From NCBI GenBank assembly GCA_900758315.1, contig CAAERF010000542.1, positions 1-5,431 of the forward strand: a stretch of DNA of 5,431 nucleotides, written 5' to 3'. The position numbers and the translations under genes were made by a program. Origin of the DNA: an uncultured Oscillospiraceae bacterium. GTDB taxonomy: Bacteria > Bacillota > Clostridia > Oscillospirales > Oscillospiraceae. This document shows positions 1 through 5,431 of this stretch, in pieces. Below the pieces are notes generated by a model that was not told the DNA's origin, searched no databases, and worked only from the letters and a program-made list of their open reading frames with translations. Positions within the stretch are counted from its first letter, which is position 1. Each line of letters opens with the position of its first letter.

Positions 1-936
1 CCCGAAGGCGAATACTCGCCGCTGGTGAATCGTTTGAAGGGTCAGGTCATCAAAATTTCGCCCAACAGTACCCAGTTCATCAATCCCATGGACATCAATG
101 CCAACTACTCCGAGGAAGATAACCCGCTTTCCTTGAAAGCTGACTTTATCCTTTCGCTGTGCGAACTGGTGGTGGGCGGCAAGGAAGGGCTGCTGCCGGT
201 GGAGAAAACCGTCATTGACCGCTGTGTGCATCTGATCTACCGCAAATATTTTGCGGACCCCTGCCCGGAGAATATGCCCATCCTTGAGGATTTATACAAC
301 GCCCTACTCCAACAGGACGAGAAAGAAGCCCACCATGTTGCCACGGCTCTGGAAATCTATGTGAAAGGCTCCCTGAACCTGTTCAACCACCGCACCAATG
401 TGAACGTCAACAACCGCATCGTCTGCTACGACATCAAGGAACTGGGCAAACAGATGAAGAAACTCGGTATGCTCATCGTGCAGGATCAGGTGTGGGGGCG
501 TGTCACGGCAAACCGCAGCAGCGGAAAGTCCACACGGTATTATATGGACGAGATGCACCTGCTTCTGAAAGAGGAGCAGACTGCGGCGTATTCCGTGGAG
601 ATCTGGAAGCGTTTCCGCAAGTGGGGCGGTATTCCCACGGGGCTGACCCAGAACGTGAAAGACCTTCTTTCTTCCCGTGAAGTCGAGAATATTTTCGAGA
701 ACAGTGACATGATCATCATGCTGAATCAGGCGGCGGGAGACCGGCAAATTCTCGCAAAGCAGCTCAATATTTCGCCCCATCAGCTTTCTTACGTTACCCA
801 CTCCGGCGAGGGCGAAGGGCTGCTGTTTTTCGGAAATGTCATTCTGCCGTTTGTGGACCGTTTCCCCACCGATCTGGAACTCTACCGCATTATGACCACC
901 AAGTTGGGTGAAGTCTCGGAGGGCGCGCAGAAATGA
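1..936 (+). CDS. VirB4/TraE-like conjugation ATPase, C-terminal part (5'-truncated by window edge)
   Basis: The reading frame is open from base 1, so the gene begins upstream; the GTG at 25 is only an internal codon. The 311 visible residues are the C-terminal half of a VirB4-type ATPase, a cytoplasmic, membrane-associated motor that powers type IV secretion in conjugation. The fragment starts with the PEGEYSPLV and QVIKISP blocks that lie after Walker A in this family. Walker B is at about fragment residues 179-186 (YYMDEMHL, Asp183-Glu184), followed by the conserved GLTQNV segment (about 217) and the NSDMIIMLNQ strand. Walker A itself lies outside the window. The stop codon overlaps the start of the NlpC/P60 gene by ATGA, pointing to one operon and translational coupling. 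The C-terminus looks complete. The family call is strong; the exact subfamily is from memory of ICE-encoded homologues. Confidence 0.9.
   Translation, partial: PEGEYSPLVNRLKGQVIKISPNSTQFINPMDINANYSEEDNPLSLKADFILSLCELVVGGKEGLLPVEKTVIDRCVHLIYRKYFADPCPENMPILEDLYNALLQQDEKEAHHVATALEIYVKGSLNLFNHRTNVNVNNRIVCYDIKELGKQMKKLGMLIVQDQVWGRVTANRSSGKSTRYYMDEMHLLLKEEQTAAYSVEIWKRFRKWGGIPTGLTQNVKDLLSSREVENIFENSDMIIMLNQAAGDRQILAKQLNISPHQLSYVTHSGEGEGLLFFGNVILPFVDRFPTDLELYRIMTTKLGEVSEGAQK
918..923 (+). promoter_or_regulatory. Ribosome binding site for the NlpC/P60 gene
   Basis: GGAGGG lies nine bases before the ATG at 933, inside the end of the ATPase gene. It supports this start codon and, with the ATGA overlap, coupled translation of the two transfer genes. 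Confidence 0.7.
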
Positions 937-2555
937 GTGAACCGAAGCTGAACATCAAAGAGGAAACGTCCGCAAAAAAGACCCGTTCTCCTCCGAAAAA
1001 AGCCAAGGTAGAGCAGACGGTGCCCAAAAAGAAAAAGCTGAAAACCGATGCAGAAAAGACTGCCGAAAAAGCCCAGCACCTGCGGTTCGGCAAGGCAGAA
1101 TTGACCCCGGACGAACTGAGCCGGTTGAGCAAGGCGCAGAAGCGAGAGATGTACGCCGCCCATGCCGCCCGGTCTGCGGTGCACCGGGAGGTTGACCAGT
1201 ACGAGGATGAAAACGTCGGTGTGCAGGCGTTGAGCGAGGGCGAAAAAGCGGCTGGCAATATCCGGGATATTTCCAAGAGCCGCTATGCCCGGAAGCTCAA
1301 GAAGAAAGCCAAGATGCAGGGCAAGAAGGGCACCAAAACCGCAAAATCTTCTGCACAGAAGCCGACTTCGGCACAAGATGCAGGCGCATCCGGCACCGGC
1401 GAGGGAGGCTCCAACTGGCTTTCCCGGTGGCGGCAGAAACAGAACATCCGGCAGAGCTATTACGCCGCCGCCCGGTCGGGCACGGCGGCGCAGACCGCAG
1501 GCGGCAAAGCGGCATCCAATGGAACCACGGCTGCAAAGTCAGGCATGGAACAGGTCATCGACAAAGGAAGATCTGTGGTCAGCACCGCAGTCAACGGCAT
1601 TGCCAATTTTGCAAAAAGCAACGCGCACGTTTTGGTGATCGTGGGCGTTTTTGTTTTGCTCATCCTCATGGTCATGTCGGGCTTTTCCTCCTGCGGCATC
1701 CTCTTTTCCGGCGGCACACAGGTGTCCGGGCAGACCATGTACTCTGCCGAGGACAGGGATATCCGGGGTGCAGAGCAGGACTATAAGAAGCTGGAAAAGG
1801 AGCTGGATAAAAAGATCAAGCGCACTCCCACCGACCACCCCGGCTACAACGAGTACCAGTACCATCTCGACCCCATCGAGCATGACCCGTGGCAGTTGAC
1901 CTCGTTCTTGACCACCTTGTATGACGATTACACCCGTTCGGAGGTGCAGGGCAAGCTGAAGGAGACCTTCAAAAAACAGTACAAGCTGACCACATGGGTA
2001 GAGGTGCAGATACGGTATAAGACCGTCTGGGTCATCAGCCCGGCAGGAATCCCGGTTCCCACGCAGGTGCCCTACGAGTACCGCATCTTCCACACCAAAT
2101 TGGTGAACAAAGGACTGGAAGTCGTTATCCGGGAAGAATTGAATGCCGACCAATGGAAACGTTACGAGATTTTTCAGGACACGCTGGGTGGTCGGCCTTA
2201 TCTGTTCAACGGCGGTCTGCCGCCCGGTGGTTCTGACGGCTCCGGCACACCGGGCATCGATTATCAGATTCCGGCAGAAGCCCTGACCGACAGCGAATTT
2301 GCGGCCATCTACAAGGAAGCCCAAAAGTATGTGGGCACACCCTATGTGTGGGGTGGTTCCACCCCGGAAACCGGCTTTGACTGCTCTGGTTACGTCTGTT
2401 GGGTCTACAACCAGAACGGCTACGATGTGGGGCGCACCACAGCCAACGGCTTGTGGAATAAGAGCCAGCACATTTCCGAAGCCGAAGCAAAGCCCGGCGA
2501 CCTTGTTTTCTTCGAGGGAACGTATGATACACCGGGGAAAAGTCATGTGGGCATC
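933..2555 (+). CDS. NlpC/P60 cell-wall hydrolase of a conjugative element, exon 1 (residues 1-541)
   Basis: This is most of a VirB1-like peptidoglycan hydrolase, resembling the CD1108-type proteins of clostridial conjugative transposons; such enzymes open the cell wall for the transfer channel. Residues 1-225 are Lys/Ala-rich, low in complexity and probably cytoplasmic. One membrane segment covers about 231-252 (VLVIVGVFVLLILMVM). Residues 260-430 form the family's extracellular region (HDPWQLTSFLTTLYDD, TLGGRPYLF). A Gly/Ser/Pro linker leads to the NlpC/P60 domain at about 455, with YVGTPYVWGG, the nucleophile Cys484 in GFDCSGY, GDLVFFEG, and catalytic His538 in SHVGI. The conserved domain stops abruptly at Ile541, where a group II intron begins. 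Unspliced, the frame reads 16 intron-encoded residues to TAA at 2604-2606, giving a 557-residue product. The gene resumes at 5118. The start is set by the ATGA overlap and GGAGGG. Confidence 0.9.
2544..2548 (+). other. IBS2, intron-binding site 2 in the 5' exon
   Basis: CATGT, at positions -12 to -8 before the splice site, can pair with ACGUG at 2791-2795 in domain I: four Watson-Crick pairs and one G-U. The site encodes part of the catalytic SHVGI motif of the hydrolase. Confidence 0.6.
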
Positions 2556-2790
2556 GTGCGTCCAGTAAGGACGATAGTAGAAGTAGAGAAAGGAGGCTGT
2601 GGCTAAGGTACTACCCCGCAAAGCAACGCGGGAATCCACCTGCTTTACCGAAAGTCGAAAGATGTACGGGAAAAGAGCACGGCAGGAAAGCGGTAAGTTG
2701 CCTAAAGACAATCGGGCACGACTGAACTGCAAGGATAAGTGAATATAAGGATCAAACTGAATTGTTTAAGGTGAGTTCCAAGCCCTTGTT

Positions 2791-2795
2791 ACGTG
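2791..2795 (+). other. EBS2, exon-binding site 2 of the intron
   Basis: ACGUG occupies the place of the AUGUGU EBS2 of Ll.LtrB, just upstream of the conserved GTCTGAAACC block. It pairs with CATGT at 2544-2548 (A-U, C-G, G-U, U-A, G-C). Position plus pairing supports the assignment, although five pairs alone would be weak evidence. Confidence 0.6.
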
Positions 2796-2834
2796 TGGGC
2801 AAAGGAAAATTGTCTGAAACCTTTGGTACAGGGA

Positions 2835-2861
2835 CCGTAGGAAATAAATTCCTTCCTATGG
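2835..2861 (+). other. EBS1/delta hairpin of domain I
   Basis: A nine-bp stem (2835-2843 with 2853-2861, one G-U pair) carries a nine-base loop, AUAAAUUCC. Ll.LtrB has a stem with a nine-base loop at the equivalent site, its last six bases being EBS1. By analogy EBS1 here is AAUUCC (2847-2852) and delta is UA (2845-2846). Delta pairs with the first two bases of exon 2 (TA, 5118-5119). EBS1 pairs with only four of the six bases GGCATC at 2550-2555. Location is well supported by structure; the pairing is imperfect. Confidence 0.55.
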
Positions 2862-3178
2862 GTTGCTAATCCCCTGTGCGGCACGTCGGAGAACCGATAG
2901 TAACGGAACAAAAGCATATCCGATAATTCACACTGACCTACTACTATCGTCAACTGGAGATTGTCTAAACCGGAACGCTTGAAAAAGCTATGTGTAATGC
3001 AGCAATGTGATAAATTTCAAAGCTATGCTAGAAAGATGACACTGAAAATCCGGCATGACAACGGAGCTTCTGTAGTAGTCCGAGAATCCTGAATTGACAG
3101 GAAAAGCCGTAAAATCGGATGCGGGAAAGCCGCTCACATGGCGAAGAGAAGCAGTTTTTTGCGCATTAAAATCAGAAA

Positions 3179-3210
3179 TTGATTAGAGAGGAAAGCCTCA
3201 ATGAAATCAA
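3179..3210 (+). promoter_or_regulatory. Domain IVa hairpin covering the ltrA ribosome site and start codon
   Basis: UUGAUU (3179-3184) pairs with AAUCAA (3205-3210). Inside, GAGG (3188-3191), the likely Shine-Dalgarno core, pairs with CCUC (3196-3199) across an AAAG loop. The AUG at 3201 lies within the closed structure. In Ll.LtrB the equivalent domain IVa is the high-affinity LtrA binding site, and binding there represses LtrA translation. The same layout here predicts autoregulation. Confidence 0.75.
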
Positions 3211-4997
3211 CAATGGAGATTTTAACAAAATTACAAGAGAATTCCCAAAAGAACCACGATGAAATTTTCACACGACTGTACCGCTATCTTTTGAGGCCGG
3301 ATATTTACTTCATCGCCTACCAGCATCTTTACTCCAATAAGGGTGCGGGAACGAAGGGTGTGAATGATGATACGGCTGATGGATTTAGCGAGCAGTATGT
3401 GACAGCCATCATTGAAGCATTGAGAACAGGGTCATATGAACCCAAGCCGGTACGCAGAACCTATATTCAAAAGAAGAACGGCAAGCTGCGCCCGCTGGGA
3501 CTTCCTGTATTCGCTGACAAGCTGGTGCAAGAAGCTATCCGTATGATTCTGGAAGCCATCTATGAGCCAATTTTCTCTATCTATTCCCACGGCTTTCGAC
3601 CGGGCAAAAGCTGCCACACGGCACTTGCCATGATTAAGCATGAGTTTACCGGAGCAAAGTGGTTCATTGAGGGCGACATCAAGGGATGTTTTGATAACAT
3701 CGACCATTCCACGCTGATTGGTGTGCTGAACCGAAAAATCAAGGACGCTCGTTTTCTGAACCTGATTCGTATGTTTCTGAAATCCGGCTATATGGAAGAC
3801 TGGGATTTCCATGAAACCTATAGCGGATGCCCGCAGGGTGGAATCATTTCCCCGATTCTTGCGAATGTCTACCTGAACGAACTGGACAGGTATATCACGC
3901 AGCTGAAGAAGGAATTTGACCACGGATACAATCCGAGAAACTTTACGGAAGAATACAACGCGATAAGACACAAACGAGATGCACTGCATGAGAAAATCAA
4001 GAAAGCTGAAGGAACAATGCGGGAGCAGCTGATTGCTCAGCACAAGCAACTGACAAAACAGTTATTTCGGACACCTGCAAAAGCGTGTACCGATAAGCGA
4101 TTGAAATATGTTCGCTATGCAGATGACTTTCTGATTGCAGTCAATGGGACAAGAGAGGAATGCGAAGCGATTAAGGCAAAACTCACGGATTTTGTCCGGG
4201 ACACTCTGAAAATGGAGTTGAGTCAAGAAAAGACCCTCATTACGCACAGCAATACTCCTGCCCGATTCCTTGGTTTTGATGTTCGGGTGCGCAGGGATGC
4301 CAGTGTCAAACGCTCTGGAAAACGAAAAATGCGCACTATGAACAACAAAGTGGAACTCAATATTCCACTGAAAGATAAGGTGGAGACCTATTTACTGTCC
4401 CATAGCATCGCTAAAAGGGATGGAAAGAGGTTGATTCCTATTCATCGCCCCATTCTGCTGAACCGCACGGATTTGGAAATCGTAATGATTTATAATGCGG
4501 AACTCCGAGGGCTCTGTAACTATTATGCCATTGCAAGCAACTTCAACAAGCTCGTTTACTTTGGCTATCTGATGGAATACAGCTGTCTGAAAACACTCGC
4601 AAACAAGCATCGCTCCCGAATTTCTAAGGTTCGTTATGAATACAGAGATGGGACTGGCGCATGGGGTGTTCCGTATGAAACCAAAAAGGGAAAACGCCGT
4701 ATGATGTTCGCTAAGTACAGCGATTGCAAAGGCAAAGATTTGACGGAAAAAGTGCCCGATTTGGCGTATCGCTATTCGCACAACACAACCTCCTTCGAGG
4801 AACGTTTGAAGGCCAAAGTCTGTGAAGTCTGCGGCTGTACAGACAGCGATAGCTATGAAATCCACCATGTAAACAAGGTCAAAAACCTGAAAGGTAAAGC
4901 TGATTGGGAGAAAGTCATGCTGGCAAAGAGGCGCAAGACAATCGTTGTGTGCCACAAATGCCACATGAGAATTCATCATGGAACTAAAACGGAATGA
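3201..4997 (+). CDS. ltrA: Group II intron-encoded reverse transcriptase / maturase / HNH endonuclease (LtrA-like)
   Basis: This 598-residue protein matches lactococcal LtrA (about 599 residues) from end to end as I recall it, including RLYRYLLRPDIY, EGDIKGCFDNIDH and EIHHVNKVKNLKGK. It helps the intron RNA fold and splice, then uses the RNP for target-primed reverse transcription into DNA. The RT domain spans about 30-360: GDIKGCFDNID (158-168) with the first catalytic Asp, PQGGIISP (211-218), and the active-site YADD (306-309). Domain X (maturase) is around 385-470, with IYNAELRGLCNYYAIASN at 430-447. The C-terminal HNH endonuclease, about 535-598, has the CxxC pair 541/544, His555-His556, the CxxC pair 584/587 and His592-His593. 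No frameshift or lost catalytic residue is seen, so it is probably active. It lies in intron domain IV; GAGG ten bases upstream of ATG is the likely ribosome site. Confidence 0.97.
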   Translation: MKSTMEILTKLQENSQKNHDEIFTRLYRYLLRPDIYFIAYQHLYSNKGAGTKGVNDDTADGFSEQYVTAIIEALRTGSYEPKPVRRTYIQKKNGKLRPLGLPVFADKLVQEAIRMILEAIYEPIFSIYSHGFRPGKSCHTALAMIKHEFTGAKWFIEGDIKGCFDNIDHSTLIGVLNRKIKDARFLNLIRMFLKSGYMEDWDFHETYSGCPQGGIISPILANVYLNELDRYITQLKKEFDHGYNPRNFTEEYNAIRHKRDALHEKIKKAEGTMREQLIAQHKQLTKQLFRTPAKACTDKRLKYVRYADDFLIAVNGTREECEAIKAKLTDFVRDTLKMELSQEKTLITHSNTPARFLGFDVRVRRDASVKRSGKRKMRTMNNKVELNIPLKDKVETYLLSHSIAKRDGKRLIPIHRPILLNRTDLEIVMIYNAELRGLCNYYAIASNFNKLVYFGYLMEYSCLKTLANKHRSRISKVRYEYRDGTGAWGVPYETKKGKRRMMFAKYSDCKGKDLTEKVPDLAYRYSHNTTSFEERLKAKVCEVCGCTDSDSYEIHHVNKVKNLKGKADWEKVMLAKRRKTIVVCHKCHMRIHHGTKTE

Positions 4998-5022
4998 CTT
5001 TTGAAATGGAGCAAAAAATGGG

Positions 5023-5056
5023 GAGCCGTGTGCGTTGAGAGGCGCAAGCACGGTTC
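5023..5056 (+). ncRNA. Group II intron domain V (catalytic hairpin)
   Basis: This is a canonical 34-nt domain V, 26 bases after the ltrA stop codon. The lower stem pairs GAGCCGUG (5023-5030) with CACGGUUC (5049-5056) and includes the catalytic AGC triad at 5024-5026. A two-base bulge AG (5047-5048) separates an upper stem UGCGUU/GGCGCA, capped by a GAGA tetraloop (5037-5040). Ll.LtrB domain V has the same lower stem and the same tetraloop. Confidence 0.95.
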
Positions 5057-5057
5057 T

Positions 5058-5117
5058 GGGAGAGGTCTGTGCAAACCTGTCGTAGAAATACGATAAGGCG
5101 GCACTTTCCTACTCTAC
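5058..5117 (+). ncRNA. Group II intron domain VI with branch-point adenosine
   Basis: GGAG (5059-5062) pairs with CUCU (5112-5115), and AGG (5063-5065) pairs with CCU (5108-5110). This leaves A5111 bulged, seven bases from the 3' splice site, the expected lariat branch point. An inner hairpin CGUA-GAAA-UACG (5081-5092) carries a GNRA loop that could make a tertiary contact. The intron ends UAC at 5117. GUGCAAACC and AAGGCGG blocks recur in Ll.LtrB domain VI. Confidence 0.85.
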
Positions 5118-5228
5118 TACCTTGGAAACGGCAAGATGGTGTCTGCCGGAGACCCCATAAAGTATGCTGATATTCACTCGTCCTACTGGCAGAAATACCT
5201 GTCCGGTTTTGGGCGACTTTCAAAATGA
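5118..5228 (+). CDS. NlpC/P60 cell-wall hydrolase, exon 2 (residues 542-577)
   Basis: This 36-codon exon completes the hydrolase split by the intron. It encodes YLGNGKMVSAGDPI and ends ...GFGRLSK-TGA; it has no start codon of its own and is translated only from spliced RNA. Joined to exon 1 it gives HVGIYLGNG, the continuous core strand of an NlpC/P60 domain, in the correct frame. The usual third catalytic position, twelve residues after His538, is Ser550 here (MVSAG) where Spr-type enzymes have His (FVHAS). The alternative junction three bases earlier would give HVGIYYLGN but would end the intron in TC rather than the required AY, so 5118 is preferred. Confidence 0.9.
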   Translation, partial: YLGNGKMVSAGDPIKYADIHSSYWQKYLSGFGRLSK

Positions 5229-5231
5229 AAT

Positions 5232-5237
5232 GGAGGG
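5232..5237 (+). promoter_or_regulatory. Ribosome binding site for the DUF4315-type gene
   Basis: GGAGGG, seven bases before the ATG at 5245 and four after the hydrolase stop codon. It matches the site before the hydrolase gene in sequence and supports continued translation along one operon. Confidence 0.75.
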
Positions 5238-5244
5238 TTCAACT

Positions 5245-5431
5245 ATGAGCGAAAAATCGGATAAGCTGCGGGCGATGCTGGAAAAAGAAAAGGAGCGCCG
5301 CATCAAGCTGAACAACCGCATCGAGATTCTGGAGCGGCGCATTCAAGAGGAAGATTCCGCCGAGGTCAACGAGATGGTGCGGACTGCAAAGGTCACGCCG
5401 GAACAGCTTGCCGCCCTGCTGCGGCAGTCGG
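5245..5431 (+). CDS. DUF4315-like small coiled-coil protein of the conjugative element (3'-truncated by window edge)
   Basis: Sixty-two codons are visible before the right edge. Residues 5-40 are highly charged, with regularly spaced Leu/Ile (KLRAMLEKEKERRIKLNNRI, then EILERRI), and predict a coiled coil. The following part, MVRTAKVTPEQLAALL, resembles the conserved C-terminal motif of DUF4315 proteins, which are small (roughly 80-90 residues) and are usually encoded beside the NlpC/P60 gene in clostridial conjugative elements. No enzymatic motif, signal peptide or membrane segment is seen. The function is unknown; a structural or accessory role in transfer is inferred from context only. It starts 16 bases after the hydrolase stop codon with a good GGAGGG site, so it is probably co-transcribed. 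Its expression would come from the same transcript that crosses the intron. Confidence 0.8.
   Translation, partial: MSEKSDKLRAMLEKEKERRIKLNNRIEILERRIQEEDSAEVNEMVRTAKVTPEQLAALLRQS

Larger units (their letters stand above)
2556..3178 (+). ncRNA. Group II intron ribozyme core, domains I-III
   Basis: This 623-base stretch has no credible protein gene; it is folded intron RNA. GACGATAGTAG at 2570-2580 is perfectly complementary to 2941-2951 and closes domain I, replacing a different pairing at the same place in Ll.LtrB. Blocks recalled from Ll.LtrB recur, such as CCTAAAGACAATCGGG (about 2700-2715), GTCTGAAACC (about 2812-2821) and GGAGAACC (about 2889-2896). GTACAGGG (2826-2833) pairs with 2872-2879 to enclose the EBS1 hairpin. 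Domains II and III should lie between 2952 and about 3150; I did not resolve their helices individually. Confidence 0.88.
2556..5117 (+). mobile_element. Complete Ll.LtrB-like group II intron (2562 nt) with LtrA-type protein
   Basis: A self-splicing, retrohoming ribozyme interrupts the NlpC/P60 gene in the sense orientation. The 5' end is GTGCGTCCAG, matching the group II GUGYG consensus and close to the start of Ll.LtrB as I recall it. The 3' end is CCTACTCTAC, an AY ending equivalent to the Ll.LtrB terminus. Removing exactly 2556-5117 joins ATC to TAC between codons and rebuilds the NlpC/P60 motif HVGIYLGNG, which independently confirms both ends. Domains I-III are at 2570 to about 3150, domain IV carries the protein gene, domain V is at 5023-5056 and domain VI at about 5058-5117. 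The intron looks less G+C-rich than the flanking genes, which suits separate acquisition. All parts needed for splicing and mobility appear present. Confidence 0.95.

Noticed and set aside
502..540. SSGKST in the ATPase fragment, which resembles a Walker A motif
   Set aside because: It sits directly before Walker B, in a segment where homologues carry other residues. The true Walker A of VirB4 proteins lies well upstream, outside the window.
933..1640. A diversity-generating retroelement or retron, considered because a reverse transcriptase is present
   Set aside because: The RT carries maturase and HNH domains and lies inside a complete group II intron. No template/variable repeat pair or msr/msd structure was seen.
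1539..2732. A 397-codon open frame on the minus strand
   Set aside because: It lies antisense to the hydrolase exon and runs across the intron boundary. It has no recognisable domain or ribosome site and arises from the codon bias of the + strand gene.
3119..3140. CACATG near 3135 as EBS2 and GATGCG near 3119 as EBS1, both complementary to the 5' exon
   Set aside because: They lie outside domain I, which closes at 2951, so they cannot be the exon-binding sites. The matches are short enough to be chance.
2607..3200. A possible extra small gene or intergenic regulatory region after the premature stop
   Set aside because: No frame with a credible start and domain is present; the sequence is accounted for by group II intron domains I-III.
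4984..5223. Minus-strand open frame across domains V and VI and exon 2
   Set aside because: It is antisense to highly conserved ribozyme structure and to exon 2; no protein family or translation signal supports it.

Overview
The window is a piece of a conjugative element (ICE or conjugative transposon) of the kind common in gut Clostridia and other Firmicutes, with a complete mobile group II intron lodged in one of its transfer genes. The host assignment is inferred from the gene families (TraE/VirB4-type ATPase, CD1108-like NlpC/P60 protein, DUF4315 protein in a tight same-strand order) and the fairly G+C-rich backbone. No taxonomic marker is present.

Layout, all on the + strand. Bases 1-936 hold the C-terminal part of a VirB4/TraE-like conjugation ATPase, cut by the left edge. 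It overlaps by ATGA the start (933) of a membrane-anchored NlpC/P60 cell-wall hydrolase. That gene is split: exon 1 is 933-2555 and exon 2 is 5118-5228. Joined, they restore a 577-residue protein. The start of a small coiled-coil DUF4315-type protein (5245 to the right edge) follows.

Between the exons, 2556-5117 is a 2562-nt group II intron closely resembling the lactococcal Ll.LtrB intron (IIA / mitochondrial-like class). It begins GTGCG and ends AC. It has an 11-bp domain I closing stem, recognisable EBS1 and EBS2 positions, a domain IVa hairpin over the ribosome site and start codon of the intron protein, an apparently intact 598-residue LtrA-like reverse transcriptase/maturase/HNH endonuclease, a canonical domain V, and a domain VI with a bulged adenosine seven bases from the 3' end.

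The three backbone genes look like one transfer operon: the ATPase energises the type IV secretion channel, and the NlpC/P60 protein probably opens the peptidoglycan for it. The intron sits exactly between codons, three residues after the catalytic histidine of the hydrolase. A complete hydrolase, and presumably conjugation, should therefore depend on splicing, as in Ll.LtrB, which interrupts a conjugative relaxase gene. No new defence or other unknown system is visible. The main interest lies in the intron, its insertion site, and an imperfect EBS1-exon match.
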